Source: Tepidimonas alkaliphilus (lineage in GTDB: Bacteria; Pseudomonadota; Gammaproteobacteria; Burkholderiales; Burkholderiaceae_C). From it: DNA of 64,000 nt. The DNA is taken from positions 186,001 through 250,000 of the forward strand of contig NZ_VJNB01000003.1 of NCBI RefSeq assembly GCF_007556595.1, read 5' to 3'. A program made the translations under genes and the position numbers. Below, piece after piece: positions 25,588 through 38,779 of this stretch. Numbering within the stretch: the first letter of the stretch is position 1; the number at the start of each line of letters is the position of its first letter. The notes beneath the pieces were generated by a model. The model was not told where the DNA came from. It made no database searches and worked only from the letters and a program-made list of their open reading frames with translations.

Positions 25588-26127
25588 GCCGACCCTGTCG
25601 CTGCAGGCGGACGACTTCGCGCTGTTCGGCCTGCCGCGGCGCTTCGCGCTGGACGTGGCCGAGCTGGACGAGCGGCGCAAGGCGCTGCAGCGCCTCTCGC
25701 ATCCCGACCGGCACGCCGCCGCCGGCGCCGCCGCGCAGCGTGTGGCGATGCAGTGGTCGGTGCGCATCAACGAGGCGTGGCAGCGCCTGCGCGACCCGCT
25801 GCGCCGCGCCGCGTATTGGTGCGAGCTGCACGGCGTGCCGGTGCAGGCCGACAGCAACACCGCGATGCCGTCCGACTTCCTGCTGCAGCAGATGCAGTGG
25901 CGCGAGGCGCTAGAGGAGGCCGACGGCGACGCCGACGCGCTGCACGCGCTGCGCCGTGAGGTGGAGGCCGAACGCGCCGCACGCCTGCAGCGGCTGGCGC
26001 AGGCGATTGACCAGGACGCCGACCCCGCCGCGGCGGCGGCGCAGGTGCGCGCGCTGATGTTCGTCGAGCGGCTACTGGATTCCTTGCACGCACGGCTGCA
26101 TGAAGCTGAGCGCTTGAAAGCACACTG

Positions 26128-26128
<1 letters not shown>
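25568..26128 (+). CDS. hscB: Fe-S assembly J-domain co-chaperone HscB
   Basis: An approximately 186-residue type III J-domain protein. The N-terminal J domain has the essential HPD in RLSHPDRH and the helix IV region [20 protein letters not shown]. The C-terminal three-helix bundle binds IscU. There is no ATG near the N-terminus. I propose GTG 25568 (a second GTG is at 25565), which overlaps the end of iscA in another frame. The stop overlaps the hscA ATG (TGATG), so the chaperone pair is translationally coupled. Confidence 0.9.
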
Positions 26129-28032
<1,904 letters not shown>

Positions 28033-28371
28033 ATGCCTGCCATTACCGTTCTGCCTCACCCCGAGATCTGCCCGCAGGGGGCGCGCATCCACGCGCCCAC
28101 TGGCACCACGATCTGCGAGGCGCTGCTCGACCACGACATCGAGATCGAGCACGCCTGCGAGATGAGCTGCGCCTGCACCACCTGCCACGTGATCGTGCGC
28201 GAGGGTTATGCCTCGCTGGGCGAGCCGTCGGAGGAGGAGGAAGACCTGCTCGACAAAGCGTGGGGGCTGAGTCCCACCTCGCGCCTGAGCTGCCAGGCGC
28301 GCCTGGGCACGCAAGACGTGACGATCGAGATCCCGCGCTACACCATCAACCACGCGCGCGAGCGCCATTGA
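28033..28371 (+). CDS. fdx: ISC-type [2Fe-2S] ferredoxin
   Basis: A 112-residue adrenodoxin-like ferredoxin. Cluster ligands are in HACEMSCACTTCHV plus a distal Cys in RLSCQARLG, the ISC type pattern C-x5-C-x2-C-xn-C. It supplies electrons for cluster assembly. It starts directly after the hscA stop and ends the operon; no iscX follows, as dnaQ comes next. Confidence 0.95.
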   Translation: MPAITVLPHPEICPQGARIHAPTGTTICEALLDHDIEIEHACEMSCACTTCHVIVREGYASLGEPSEEEEDLLDKAWGLSPTSRLSCQARLGTQDVTIEIPRYTINHARERH

Positions 28372-28403
28372 CGCGCCGCGCGTACGCCAGAAAGGCAGGG
28401 CGC

Positions 28404-29102
28404 ATGCGCCAGATCGTGCTGGACACCGAGACGACCGGCCTGTCGCCGCAGGACGGCGACCGCATCATCGAAATCGGCTGCGTTGAGCTGGTCAACCGCC
28501 AGCTGACGCGCAACAACCGCCACTACTACCTGAACCCGGAGCGCGACATCCACGAGGACGCGCTGCGTGTGCACGGCATCACGCTGGAGTTCCTGGCCGA
28601 CAAGCCGCGCTTCGCCGACATTGCCGCCGAGCTCGCGGACTACCTCGCTGGCGCCGAGCTGATCATCCACAACGCGCCGTTCGACCTCGGCTTCCTCGAC
28701 GCCGAATTCGCCCGCGTGGGGCTGGGGCCGACGCGCGCGCTGGTGGCCGGCGTCATCGACACGCTGGTGCTGGCCAAGGAGATGTGGCCCGGCAAGCGCA
28801 ACGGCCTGGACGCGCTGTGCGACCGCCTCGGCGTGGACAACTCCAGCCGCCAGCTGCACGGCGCGCTGCTGGACGCCGAGCTGCTGGCCGACGTTTACAT
28901 TCGCATGACGCGCGGGCAGGAGTCGCTGGTGATCGACCTCGGCGGCGGGCCGGCTGGCGCCGGCGAGCTGGCGCGGCGCGACCTGTCGCCGTTCACGCTG
29001 CCAGTGCTGGAGCCCGACGCGGAGGAGCTTGCCGCCCACGAGGCGCTGCTGGCCGCGCTCGATCAGGAAAGCAAGGGCCGCACCGTCTGGCGCCGGGCCT
29101 GA
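28404..29102 (+). CDS. dnaQ: DNA polymerase III epsilon subunit (3'-5' proofreading exonuclease)
   Basis: A 232-residue DEDDh exonuclease. Exo I is DTETTG with Asp7 and Glu9, Exo II is in HNAPFDLGFLDAEF, and Exo III is HGALLDAELLADVY. The start at 28404 puts DTETTG where E. coli DnaQ has it. The C-terminal part would carry the alpha-subunit binding segment. It lies 32 bp after fdx and may be partly co-transcribed. Confidence 0.93.
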   Translation: MRQIVLDTETTGLSPQDGDRIIEIGCVELVNRQLTRNNRHYYLNPERDIHEDALRVHGITLEFLADKPRFADIAAELADYLAGAELIIHNAPFDLGFLDAEFARVGLGPTRALVAGVIDTLVLAKEMWPGKRNGLDALCDRLGVDNSSRQLHGALLDAELLADVYIRMTRGQESLVIDLGGGPAGAGELARRDLSPFTLPVLEPDAEELAAHEALLAALDQESKGRTVWRRA

Positions 29103-29148
29103 CCGAAAATGGGCTATACTAACGTCTGTTGACGACGACGTCACGACC

Positions 29149-29223
29149 GGGTGATTAGCTCAGCGGTAGAGCACTGCCTTCACACGGCAGGGGTCGTAGG
29201 TTCGAACCCTGCATCACCCACCA
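29149..29223 (+). tRNA. tRNA-Val (anticodon CAC)
   Basis: A 75-nt cloverleaf. The acceptor GGGTGAT pairs with ATCACCC, the D stem is GCTC/GAGC, the anticodon stem CTGCC/GGCAG encloses loop TTCACAC with anticodon CAC, and the T loop is TTCGAAC. The CCA end is encoded. A TATACT box at 29115-29120 could be its promoter. Confidence 0.96.
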
Positions 29224-29235
29224 CGAATGCCTTCC

Positions 29236-29266
29236 GCAACGCCTCCCCTCGGGAGGCGTTGCCGTT
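29236..29266 (+). terminator. terminator hairpin after tRNA-Val
   Basis: GCAACGCCTCCC (29236-29247) and GGGAGGCGTTGC (29251-29262) form a perfect 12-bp stem with a CTC loop, 12 bp after the tRNA. Only a short T tract (CGTTTCC) follows. Confidence 0.7.
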
Positions 29267-29450
29267 TCCGGTCGGTGCTGGCGTTCCGGGATGCCGCTGC
29301 GGCCACGGCCTGGCGCAAGACCCGGCCGCGCCCAGGGTCTTGACCGCTCCCCGCCAGCCGCAGGCCGGCGGCCCGCGTAGCCTCTGCACCGCGCCCGCTG
29401 CCGGCGGCCATGGTGGCTCCGGCCCTTGCGGCCGCAGGAGGCAGACCCCC

Positions 29451-30431
29451 ATGATCGATCGACGCATGTTCCTCGGTGCCGGCCTGGCTGCCACCGGCTG
29501 GCTGGCTTTGGGCTCGGCCTGGTCGCAGCAGGGCACCCCGCCCAACCTCGGGGCCCCGGCGCTGCCGGCGGTCGGCCACCGCCGGCACCGGCTCGGCGAA
29601 TTCGAGCTGATCGCGCTGCACGACGGCGCGCTGCGCCGCCCGCTGGGCGAAGAGTTCGTGCGCAACGTCCCGCTGGAGCAGGTCAAGGCCATGTTGGCGT
29701 CGCAAGGGCTGCCGACCGACTACGTGGACATCCCGTTCACCGCGTTCCTCGCCGTCACGCCGGCTGGGCGCTTTCTGTTCGACGCGGGCTTCGGCGACAA
29801 CGGGCCGCCGACCACCGGCCGCCTGCGCGAGCATCTGGCCGCCGCCGGCTTCAAGCCCGAGGACATCGACCACGTCGTCATCAGCCACTTCCACGGCGAC
29901 CACATCAACGGCGTGCGGCTCAAGGACGGCGCGCTGACCTTTCCGCGCGCGCGCATCCACGTGCCGGCCCCGGAGTGGGCGTTCTGGATGGACGAGGCGC
30001 GCATGCAGGCGGCTCCGCAGGCGCTGCAGGGCGCGTTCCAGGCGGTGCGGCGCGCCTTCGGCGGGCCGGTGGCCGAGCGCATCGTGCAGTTTCAGCCCGG
30101 TGCCGAGCTGGCCCCCGGCATCCGCGCCGAAGCCGCGTTCGGCCACACGCCGGGCATGTGCGTGTTCACGCTGCGCTCGCAGGGTCAGGGCTTCATCTAC
30201 GTGGCCGACACCGCCAACATCCCGGCGCTGTTCGTGCGCAATCCCGAGTGGTCGGTGATGTTCGACATGGACGCCGAGCTGGCGCGCCAGACGCGCCGGC
30301 GCATCCTGGAACAGGCCGCGCGCGAGCGGCTTCTGGTCGGCGGCTACCATTTCCCGTTTCCAGCGCTGGGCACGCTGGAGCCGATGGGGACGGGTTGGGA
30401 CTGGCGACCCTTGGCGCCCGTCAGCGGCTAG
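29451..30431 (+). CDS. Tat-exported metallo-beta-lactamase-fold hydrolase
   Basis: A 326-residue MBL-fold protein. A twin-arginine-like signal is present at the N-terminus (DRRMFLGAGLAATGWLALG, cleavage near SAWSQQ), so it should act in the periplasm. The zinc signature is SHFHGDHINGV, with later ligands in FGHTPGMCVF, VADTANIP and GGYHFPFP. CAGGAGGC precedes the ATG; an in-frame extension back into the tRNA is rejected. The substrate is unknown. It stands between tRNA-Val and prpE without an obvious pathway link. Confidence 0.82.
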   Translation: MIDRRMFLGAGLAATGWLALGSAWSQQGTPPNLGAPALPAVGHRRHRLGEFELIALHDGALRRPLGEEFVRNVPLEQVKAMLASQGLPTDYVDIPFTAFLAVTPAGRFLFDAGFGDNGPPTTGRLREHLAAAGFKPEDIDHVVISHFHGDHINGVRLKDGALTFPRARIHVPAPEWAFWMDEARMQAAPQALQGAFQAVRRAFGGPVAERIVQFQPGAELAPGIRAEAAFGHTPGMCVFTLRSQGQGFIYVADTANIPALFVRNPEWSVMFDMDAELARQTRRRILEQAARERLLVGGYHFPFPALGTLEPMGTGWDWRPLAPVSG

Positions 30432-30535
30432 CGTCTGTCGTTATCGCCAGAGCCCGTCAGCCCCTTGCAAGGCGGCTGCCGACAATCCCATGGCGCGAAC
30501 TCGACAAAACCACACACCCGAGGAGCCCGCGCGCC

Positions 30536-32431
30536 GTGGATTACGCTGCGTTTTACCGCCGCTCGATTGAGGAACGCGATGTCTTCTGGGCCGAGCAGGC
30601 CCGCCTGATCGACTGGCAGCGCCCGTTCGAGCGCGTCTGCAACACCGACCGTCCGCCGTTTGCGCGTTGGTTCGAGGGCGGGCTGACCAACCTGTGCCAC
30701 AACGCGATCGACCGCCACCTGGCCACGCGCGCCGACCAGCCGGCGCTGATCTACGTCTCCACCGAGACCGACACCGAGCGCGCCTACACCTTCCGCGAGC
30801 TGCACGTCGAGGTGCAGCGCATGGCCGCGATGCTGCGCTCGCTCGGCGTCGGCAAGGGCGACCGCGTGCTGATCTACATGCCGATGATTCCCGAGGCAGC
30901 GTTTGCGATGCTGGCCTGCGTGCGCATCGGCGCCATCCACTCGGTGGTGTTCGGCGGCTTTGCCAGCCATGCGCTGGCCACCCGCATCGACGACGCTGCG
31001 CCGAAGGTCATCGTCAGCGCCGATGCCGGCATGCGCGGCGGCAAGGTGGTGCCCTACAAGCCTTTGCTGGACGAGGCGATCCGCCTGTCGACCCACAAGC
31101 CCGAGCGCGTGCTGATGGTCAACCGCGGGCTGGCGGCGCTGGATCCGGTGGAGGGGCGCGACGTTGACTACGCCGCGCTGCGCCAGCAGCATCTGGATGC
31201 CCAGGTGCCGTGCGAGTGGGTTGAAAGCGACCACCCGAGCTACATTCTCTACACCAGCGGCACCACGGGCAAACCCAAGGGCGTGCAGCGCGACACCGGC
31301 GGCTACGCGGTGGCGTTGGCCGCCTCGATGCGCCACATCTACATGGCCAACCCAGGCGAGACGTTCTTTTCCACCAGCGACATCGGCTGGGTGGTCGGCC
31401 ACAGCTACATCATCTACGGCCCGCTGATCCACGGCATGGCCACCCTCATGTATGAAGGCACGCCGATCCGGCCCGATGCCGGCATCTGGTGGCGCCTGGT
31501 GCAGGGTTACCGCGTCAGCGTGATGTTTACCGCGCCGACTGCTGTGCGGGTGCTCAAAAAACACGATCCCGCCCACCTTAGCCGCTACGATCTGAGCAGC
31601 CTGCGCGCGCTGTTTCTGGCCGGCGAGCCGCTGGACGAGCCCACCGCCAGCTGGATCGCGCAGGCGCTGGGCAAGCCCGTTATTGACAACTACTGGCAAA
31701 CCGAGACCGGCTGGCCCATCTTGGCGCTGTGCAACGGCGTGGAGCAAGCTCCCAGCAAATGGGGCTCGCCGGGCCGCGCGGTCTATGGCTTTGATGTATG
31801 CCTGCTGGATGAACTGACCGGCGAGGAAATCCTCGAGCCGGGGCGCAAAGGCGTTATCGCGGTGCGTTACCCGCTGCCGCCTGGCTGTCTGCAAACCCTG
31901 TGGGGTGATGAGGCGCGCTTTGTGCGTACGTATTGGACGTATCTGCGCGAGCGCTGGTATTACAGCACTTTCGATTGGGGCGTGCGCGACCCCGACGGCT
32001 ACTACAGCATCCTGGGGCGCACCGACGACGTCATCAACGTGGCCGGTCACCGGCTTGGCACGCGCGAGATCGAAGAAAGCATCGCCAGCCATCCCGCCGT
32101 AGCCGAGGTCGCGGTGGTCGGCGTGGCCGATGCGGTCAAGGGCCAGGTGGCGGTGGCCTTTGTGGTGCTCAAGGATCCGGCGACGGCGGCTCACGAGACC
32201 GACGAGCAGCGGCTACAGGCCGAGATGATGGCCACCGTCGAGCGGCAGTTGGGCGCGGTGGCCAAGCCTGCGCGCGTGCATCTGGTGCCGCTGTTGCCGA
32301 AAACGCGCAGCGGCAAGCTGCTGCGCCGCGCGATCCAAGCGGTGTGCGAGGGGCGTGATCCTGGCGACCTTTCGACCTTGGATGATCCCAGCGCGCTGCA
32401 GCAGATCCGCGCGCTGGTGTCGCCGCCTTGA
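30536..32431 (+). CDS. prpE: propionate-CoA ligase PrpE
   Basis: A 631-residue AMP-forming acyl-CoA synthetase. The N-terminus YAAFYRRSIEERDVFWAEQ is characteristic of PrpE rather than AcsA. Core motifs are ILYTSGTTGKPKGVQRDT, DNYWQTETGWP, LGRTDDVINVAGHRLGT and the catalytic Lys in TRSGKLLRR. No ATG fits; GTG 30536 is preceded by GAGGAG at a suitable distance. It activates propionate to propionyl-CoA, the substrate of the pccA/pccB-mcm route encoded about 18 kb away. Confidence 0.9.
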   Translation: MDYAAFYRRSIEERDVFWAEQARLIDWQRPFERVCNTDRPPFARWFEGGLTNLCHNAIDRHLATRADQPALIYVSTETDTERAYTFRELHVEVQRMAAMLRSLGVGKGDRVLIYMPMIPEAAFAMLACVRIGAIHSVVFGGFASHALATRIDDAAPKVIVSADAGMRGGKVVPYKPLLDEAIRLSTHKPERVLMVNRGLAALDPVEGRDVDYAALRQQHLDAQVPCEWVESDHPSYILYTSGTTGKPKGVQRDTGGYAVALAASMRHIYMANPGETFFSTSDIGWVVGHSYIIYGPLIHGMATLMYEGTPIRPDAGIWWRLVQGYRVSVMFTAPTAVRVLKKHDPAHLSRYDLSSLRALFLAGEPLDEPTASWIAQALGKPVIDNYWQTETGWPILALCNGVEQAPSKWGSPGRAVYGFDVCLLDELTGEEILEPGRKGVIAVRYPLPPGCLQTLWGDEARFVRTYWTYLRERWYYSTFDWGVRDPDGYYSILGRTDDVINVAGHRLGTREIEESIASHPAVAEVAVVGVADAVKGQVAVAFVVLKDPATAAHETDEQRLQAEMMATVERQLGAVAKPARVHLVPLLPKTRSGKLLRRAIQAVCEGRDPGDLSTLDDPSALQQIRALVSPP

Positions 32432-32498
32432 CGTTCGCATTTTTGGCACTCCGGCGCTTTGTGGGTATGATCCGCGCAAAGTGCTTGAATGCAGATAT

Positions 32499-32864
32499 AT
32501 GCAACAACTCACCGACGCCGACGCGGACAAAGATCGTGTCTTTGAGCTGGCCGCCGAGCTGTTTGGCATTCTGTCCACGCCGATGCGGCTGCGCATCCTC
32601 AACGCCCTGTGCGATAAGGAAAAATCGGTCTCCGAGCTGCTGGCGGAAATCAACACCACGCAGCCCAACCTGTCGCAGCATCTGAACCTGCTGTACCGCG
32701 CCGGCGTGCTGGCCAAGCGCAAGGAAGGCACGCAGGTCTATTACCGCGTGCAGAGCGAGCAGGCGGTGGCGCTGTGCCGCACTGTTTGCACGCAAATCGC
32801 CATCGAGCTCGACGAGCCGGGCGGGGTGCCGCCCAGCCAGCGCTTGATGCCGCGCGGCGCCTAG
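32499..32864 (+). CDS. ArsR-family regulator, candidate (per)sulfide or metal sensor
   Basis: A 121-residue winged-helix repressor of the ArsR/SmtB family. The HTH is around SELLAEINTTQPNLSQHLNL and the wing near KRKEGTQVYYRV. Cysteines are at 38 (NALCDKEKS), 93 and 97 (ALCRTVCTQ). There is no CVC metal motif. A Cys in helix 2 plus a C-terminal Cys resembles the BigR/SqrR persulfide sensors, so sulfur sensing is possible but unproven. The ATG at 32499 is near a GATATAT sequence. No sulfur gene is adjacent. Confidence 0.82.
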   Translation: MQQLTDADADKDRVFELAAELFGILSTPMRLRILNALCDKEKSVSELLAEINTTQPNLSQHLNLLYRAGVLAKRKEGTQVYYRVQSEQAVALCRTVCTQIAIELDEPGGVPPSQRLMPRGA

Positions 32865-33073
32865 CGCCCGCGCCTGGTGCGCCTTGGTGCCGCGCCGCGA
32901 GATACGAAAACGTTACAACTTTTCACGGTCATTAGCGCCGGTTGGTGGCACAATCAGGCCCGCACACCGGCCCTTCCAGTGTCACAGTCGCGTCCGCCAA
33001 ACGGTTCAGCCGTGTCGCGGAAGGTGATTCCAACCCGACAGTTTCCTGCAGGGAAACGGAGGTCAGCGATTCC

Positions 33074-35956
33074 ATGAGCGAGGCGATCAGCATCTATCAG
33101 GCCTTGAGCGCCAACTCTTACCTGTTCGGCGGCAACGCGCCTTACGTTGAAGAGCTTTACGAAAAATACCTCACCGACCCGAGCAGCGTGCCCGATTCCT
33201 GGCGCGACTATTTCGATGCGCTGCAGCACGTGCCTGCGGTGGACGGCAGCGACGCACGTGACATCCCGCACCAGCCGGTGATCAACGCTTTTGCCCAACT
33301 GGCCAAGCAAGGGCCGCGCCCGTTGGCGGCGGCGCAAGGCGCCGACAGCGACGTGGCGCGTAAACGCGTGGCCACGCAGCAGCTGATCGCCGCCTACCGC
33401 AACCTGGGCGTGCGCTGGGCCAACCTGGATCCGCTCAAGCGCTCCGAGCGGCCCGACATTCCGGAGCTGGAGCCATCGTTCTACGGCTTCACCGACGCCG
33501 ACCTCGAGACGGTGCACAACGTCTCCAACACCTACTTCGGCAAGGAGACGATGTCGCTGCGCGAGCTGCTCAACGCGCTGCGCGAAACCTACTGCGGCAC
33601 GCTCGGCGCTGAATACATGTATATCAGCGACCAGAAGCAAAAGCGCTGGTGGCAAGAAAAACTCGAGAGCATTCGCAGCAAGCCGTCGCTCACCGCCGAG
33701 CAAAAGAAGCACATTCTTGAAAACTTGACCAAAGCCGAGGGGCTGGAGCGCTACCTGCACACCAAATACGTGGGGCAAAAGCGGTTCTCGCTGGAGGGCG
33801 GGGAAAGCTTCATCGCCGCGATGGACGAGCTGATCCAGCGCGCCGGCGCGCTGGGCGTGCAAGAGATCGTCATCGGCATGGCCCACCGCGGTCGCCTGAA
33901 CGTGCTGGTCAACGTGCTGGGCAAGATGCCCAAGGATCTGTTCGCGGAGTTTGAGCACACCGCGCCGGAGGACCTGCCGGCCGGTGACGTGAAGTACCAC
34001 CAGGGCTTCAGCTCCGACGTCTCCACCCCCGGCGGGCCGGTGCACCTGAGCCTGGCGTTCAACCCTTCGCACCTGGAGATCGTCAACCCAGTAGTGGAAG
34101 GCTCGGCGCGCGCGCGCATGGATCGGCGCGGCGACCGCAAGGGCGACCAGGTGCTGCCGGTGCTGGTGCACGGCGATGCGGCGTTCGCCGGCCAGGGCGT
34201 GGTGATGGAGACGCTGGCGCTGGCGCAGACGCGCGGCTACTACACCGGCGGCACCGTGCACATTGTCATCAACAACCAGATCGGCTTTACCACCTCCGAC
34301 CCGCGCGACAGCCGCTCCACGCTTTATTGCACCGACGTCGTCAAGATGATCGAAGCGCCGGTGCTGCACGTCAACGGCGACGACCCCGAGGCGGTGGTGC
34401 TGGCCACGCAGCTGGCGGTGGAGTTCCGCCAGACCTTCAAGAAGGACGTCGTCATCGACATCGTGTGCTTCCGCAAGCTGGGCCACAACGAGCAGGACAC
34501 GCCCAGCCTGACGCAGCCGCTGATGTATAAAAAGATCGCCCAGCACCCGGGCACGCGCAAGCTCTATGCCGACAAGCTGGTCACTCAAGGGGTGCTGCCG
34601 CCCGAAGGGCCCGACGAGATGGTGCGGGCCTACCGTGCCATGCTCGACGAAGGCCGGCGCACGGTGGATCCGGTGCTGACCAACTACAAGAGCAAATACG
34701 CGGTGGATTGGGCGCCGTTCCTCGGCAAAAAGTGGACCGACGTGGCCGACACCGCCATCCCGCTGTCCGAGTGGCGGCGGCTGGCCGAGCGCATTACGAC
34801 CGTGCCGGACAACATCACGCCGCACCCGTTGGTCAAAAAAGTGCTGGCCGACCGCGCCGCGATGGGCCGAGGCGAGATCAACGTGGACTGGGGCATGGGC
34901 GAGCACATGGCGTTTGCGTCGCTCGTGGCCAGCGGCTACGGGGTGCGACTGTCGGGCGAAGACAGCGGTCGCGGCACCTTCACGCACCGCCATGCGGTCA
35001 TCCACGATCAGAACCGGGAAAAGTGGGACGAGGGCACCTATATCCCGCTGCAAAATGTCGCCGAGGGCCAGGCGCCGTTCACGGTGATCGACTCCATCCT
35101 GTCAGAGGAGGCGGTGCTCGGCTTCGAGTATGGCTATGCCTCCAACGACCCCAACACGCTGGTCATCTGGGAGGCGCAGTTCGGCGACTTCGCCAACGGC
35201 GCGCAGGTCGTCATCGACCAGTTCATCGCCTCAGGCGAAGTGAAATGGGGCCGCCTCAACGGCATCACGCTGTTCCTGCCGCACGGTTACGAGGGCCAGG
35301 GGCCGGAGCACAGCTCGGCGCGCATCGAGCGCTTCATGCAGCTGGCGGCGGATACCAACATGCAAATCGTGCAGCCCACCACCGCGGCGCAGATCTTTCA
35401 CGTGCTGCGTCGGCAGATGATCCGCCCGTTGCGCAAGCCCTTGGTGGTCTTTACGCCCAAATCCCTGCTGCGCGCCAAAGACGCCACCTCGCCGGTGACC
35501 GACTTCATCAAGGGCGGCTTCCAGACCGTCATTCCGGAGCAAAACCCGCAGGTGCTTCAAAACGCCCAGCGCGTCAAGCGTGTCATTGTCTGCTCCGGCA
35601 AGGTCTATTACGACCTGGTGCGCAAGCGTGAAGACAAAGGGGCTGACGATGTCGCCATCGTGCGCATCGAGCAGCTTTATCCGTTTCCGCACAAGGCGTT
35701 TGCGGCGGAGATGAAGCGCTACCCCAACGCCACCGATGTCGTGTGGTGCCAGGACGAGCCGCAGAACCAGGGGCCGTGGTTCTTCGTGCAGCACAACATC
35801 CACGAGAACATGCTCGATGGCCAGCGCCTGGGCTACGCGGGGCGCGCTGCGTCGGCCTCGCCGGCGGTGGGCTACGCCCACCTGCACCAGGAGCAGCAAA
35901 AGGCGCTGGTGGAGGCGGCGTTTGGCCGCCTCAAGGGCTTCATCCTCAGCAAGTGA
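33074..35956 (+). CDS. sucA: 2-oxoglutarate dehydrogenase E1 component
   Basis: A 960-residue thiamine-diphosphate enzyme decarboxylating 2-oxoglutarate in the TCA cycle. The N-terminal E2-binding region (SYLFGGNAPYVEELYEKYL) precedes the TPP domain with GMAHRGRLNVLVNVLGK and INNQIGFTT. The C-terminal transketolase-like part has ESGR-like GEDSGRGTFTHRHAV and SARIERFMQ. The ATG at 33074 is preceded by GGAGG (33058-33062). About 200 bp upstream of it hold no gene. It is the first gene of sucA-sucB-lpdA. Confidence 0.96.
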   Translation: MSEAISIYQALSANSYLFGGNAPYVEELYEKYLTDPSSVPDSWRDYFDALQHVPAVDGSDARDIPHQPVINAFAQLAKQGPRPLAAAQGADSDVARKRVATQQLIAAYRNLGVRWANLDPLKRSERPDIPELEPSFYGFTDADLETVHNVSNTYFGKETMSLRELLNALRETYCGTLGAEYMYISDQKQKRWWQEKLESIRSKPSLTAEQKKHILENLTKAEGLERYLHTKYVGQKRFSLEGGESFIAAMDELIQRAGALGVQEIVIGMAHRGRLNVLVNVLGKMPKDLFAEFEHTAPEDLPAGDVKYHQGFSSDVSTPGGPVHLSLAFNPSHLEIVNPVVEGSARARMDRRGDRKGDQVLPVLVHGDAAFAGQGVVMETLALAQTRGYYTGGTVHIVINNQIGFTTSDPRDSRSTLYCTDVVKMIEAPVLHVNGDDPEAVVLATQLAVEFRQTFKKDVVIDIVCFRKLGHNEQDTPSLTQPLMYKKIAQHPGTRKLYADKLVTQGVLPPEGPDEMVRAYRAMLDEGRRTVDPVLTNYKSKYAVDWAPFLGKKWTDVADTAIPLSEWRRLAERITTVPDNITPHPLVKKVLADRAAMGRGEINVDWGMGEHMAFASLVASGYGVRLSGEDSGRGTFTHRHAVIHDQNREKWDEGTYIPLQNVAEGQAPFTVIDSILSEEAVLGFEYGYASNDPNTLVIWEAQFGDFANGAQVVIDQFIASGEVKWGRLNGITLFLPHGYEGQGPEHSSARIERFMQLAADTNMQIVQPTTAAQIFHVLRRQMIRPLRKPLVVFTPKSLLRAKDATSPVTDFIKGGFQTVIPEQNPQVLQNAQRVKRVIVCSGKVYYDLVRKREDKGADDVAIVRIEQLYPFPHKAFAAEMKRYPNATDVVWCQDEPQNQGPWFFVQHNIHENMLDGQRLGYAGRAASASPAVGYAHLHQEQQKALVEAAFGRLKGFILSK

Positions 35957-36054
35957 TGGCGTCGCGCACGAACGTTGGTCGCGTGCCGGCCTGCAAGTCG
36001 CCGCGCCATCGCGCCCCGCATTGAACCCCACGCTTTTTTCGGGAAACGAACACC

Positions 36055-37329
36055 ATGGCCATCGTTGAAGTCAAGGTTCCGCAGCTGTCCGAGTCGGTCG
36101 CCGAAGCGACCCTGCTGCAGTGGAAAAAGAAAGTCGGCGAGGCGGTCGCCGCCGACGAGATCCTGATCGAAATCGAGACCGACAAGGTCGTGCTGGAGGT
36201 GCCCGCGCCGGCTGGCGGCGTGCTGGCTGACATTTTGGTTGGCGACGGCGGCACCGTCGTGTCGGGCCAAACCATTGCGCGCGTGGACACCGAGGCTCAA
36301 GCGGGGACCGTGGCGGCGCCGGCTGCCGCTGCTGCAGCCGCGGTCACAGCCCCAGCGCTGGCGGCGGCCTCCTCGGCTGGGGGCGGCGTCAAGGCCGGCG
36401 TGGCGATGCCGGCGGCGGCCAAGCTGATGGCGGATCACGGCTTGGATGCATCCGCCGTGGCAGGCACCGGCAAGGATGGCCGCATCACCAAGGGCGACGT
36501 GCTGGCCGCGCTGGCCACGCCGAAACCCGCGCCAGCTGTCGCGGCGCCGGCGGCGATCCCGACCGGGGCGCCGGCCAAGGCGCTGCCGCAGGTCAGCGCC
36601 CCGGTGGGCTTGCCGCCGGAGCTGATGAACCGCCCCGAGCAGCGCGTGCCGATGACGCGCCTGCGCGCGCGCATCGCCGAGCGGCTGCTGCAGTCGCAGG
36701 CCACCAACGCCATCCTGACCACGTTCAACGAGGTCAACATGGCGCCGGTCATCGAGCTGCGCAAAAAATATCAGGAAAAGTTCGAAAAAGAACATGGCGT
36801 CAAGCTCGGTTTCATGAGCTTTTTCGTCAAGGCGGCGGTGCACGCGCTCAAGAAGTTCCCGATCCTCAACGCCAGCGTGGACGGCAACGACATCGTCTAT
36901 CACGGCTACTTCGACATCGGCATCGCGGTCGGCTCGCCGCGTGGGCTGGTGGTGCCGATCCTGCGCAACGCCGACCAGATGAGCTTTGCCGAGATCGAAA
37001 AAGCGATTGCCGACTTTGGCAAGCGCGCCGCGGAGGGCAAGCTCAGCATCGAGGAGATGACCGGCGGGACGTTCTCGATCTCCAACGGCGGGGTGTTCGG
37101 CTCCATGCTGTCCACGCCGATCATCAACCCGCCGCAGTCAGCCATCCTCGGCGTGCACGCGACCAAGGAGCGCCCGGTGGTGGAAAACGGCCAGATCGTG
37201 ATCCGCCCGATCAACTACCTGGCGCTGAGCTACGACCACCGTATCATCGACGGGCGCGAGGCAGTGCTGGGGCTGGTGGCGATGAAGGAGGCGCTGGAGG
37301 ATCCGGCGCGTCTGCTGTTCAACATCTGA
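36055..37329 (+). CDS. sucB: dihydrolipoyllysine succinyltransferase (2-oxoglutarate dehydrogenase E2)
   Basis: A 424-residue E2. The lipoyl domain (1-78) has the lipoylated Lys44 in [11 protein letters not shown]. An Ala/Pro-rich linker is followed by the E3-binding domain (about 118-155, [15 protein letters not shown] and DGRITKGDV). A second linker leads to the catalytic domain, whose His and Asp are in [13 protein letters not shown]. It forms the core of the complex with SucA and Lpd. The gap of about 100 bp from sucA holds no feature I recognise. Confidence 0.96.
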   Translation: MAIVEVKVPQLSESVAEATLLQWKKKVGEAVAADEILIEIETDKVVLEVPAPAGGVLADILVGDGGTVVSGQTIARVDTEAQAGTVAAPAAAAAAAVTAPALAAASSAGGGVKAGVAMPAAAKLMADHGLDASAVAGTGKDGRITKGDVLAALATPKPAPAVAAPAAIPTGAPAKALPQVSAPVGLPPELMNRPEQRVPMTRLRARIAERLLQSQATNAILTTFNEVNMAPVIELRKKYQEKFEKEHGVKLGFMSFFVKAAVHALKKFPILNASVDGNDIVYHGYFDIGIAVGSPRGLVVPILRNADQMSFAEIEKAIADFGKRAAEGKLSIEEMTGGTFSISNGGVFGSMLSTPIINPPQSAILGVHATKERPVVENGQIVIRPINYLALSYDHRIIDGREAVLGLVAMKEALEDPARLLFNI

Positions 37330-37347
37330 CGCCGGAGTCCCTTCGCC

Positions 37348-38775
<1,428 letters not shown>

Positions 38776-38779
38776 GGCC

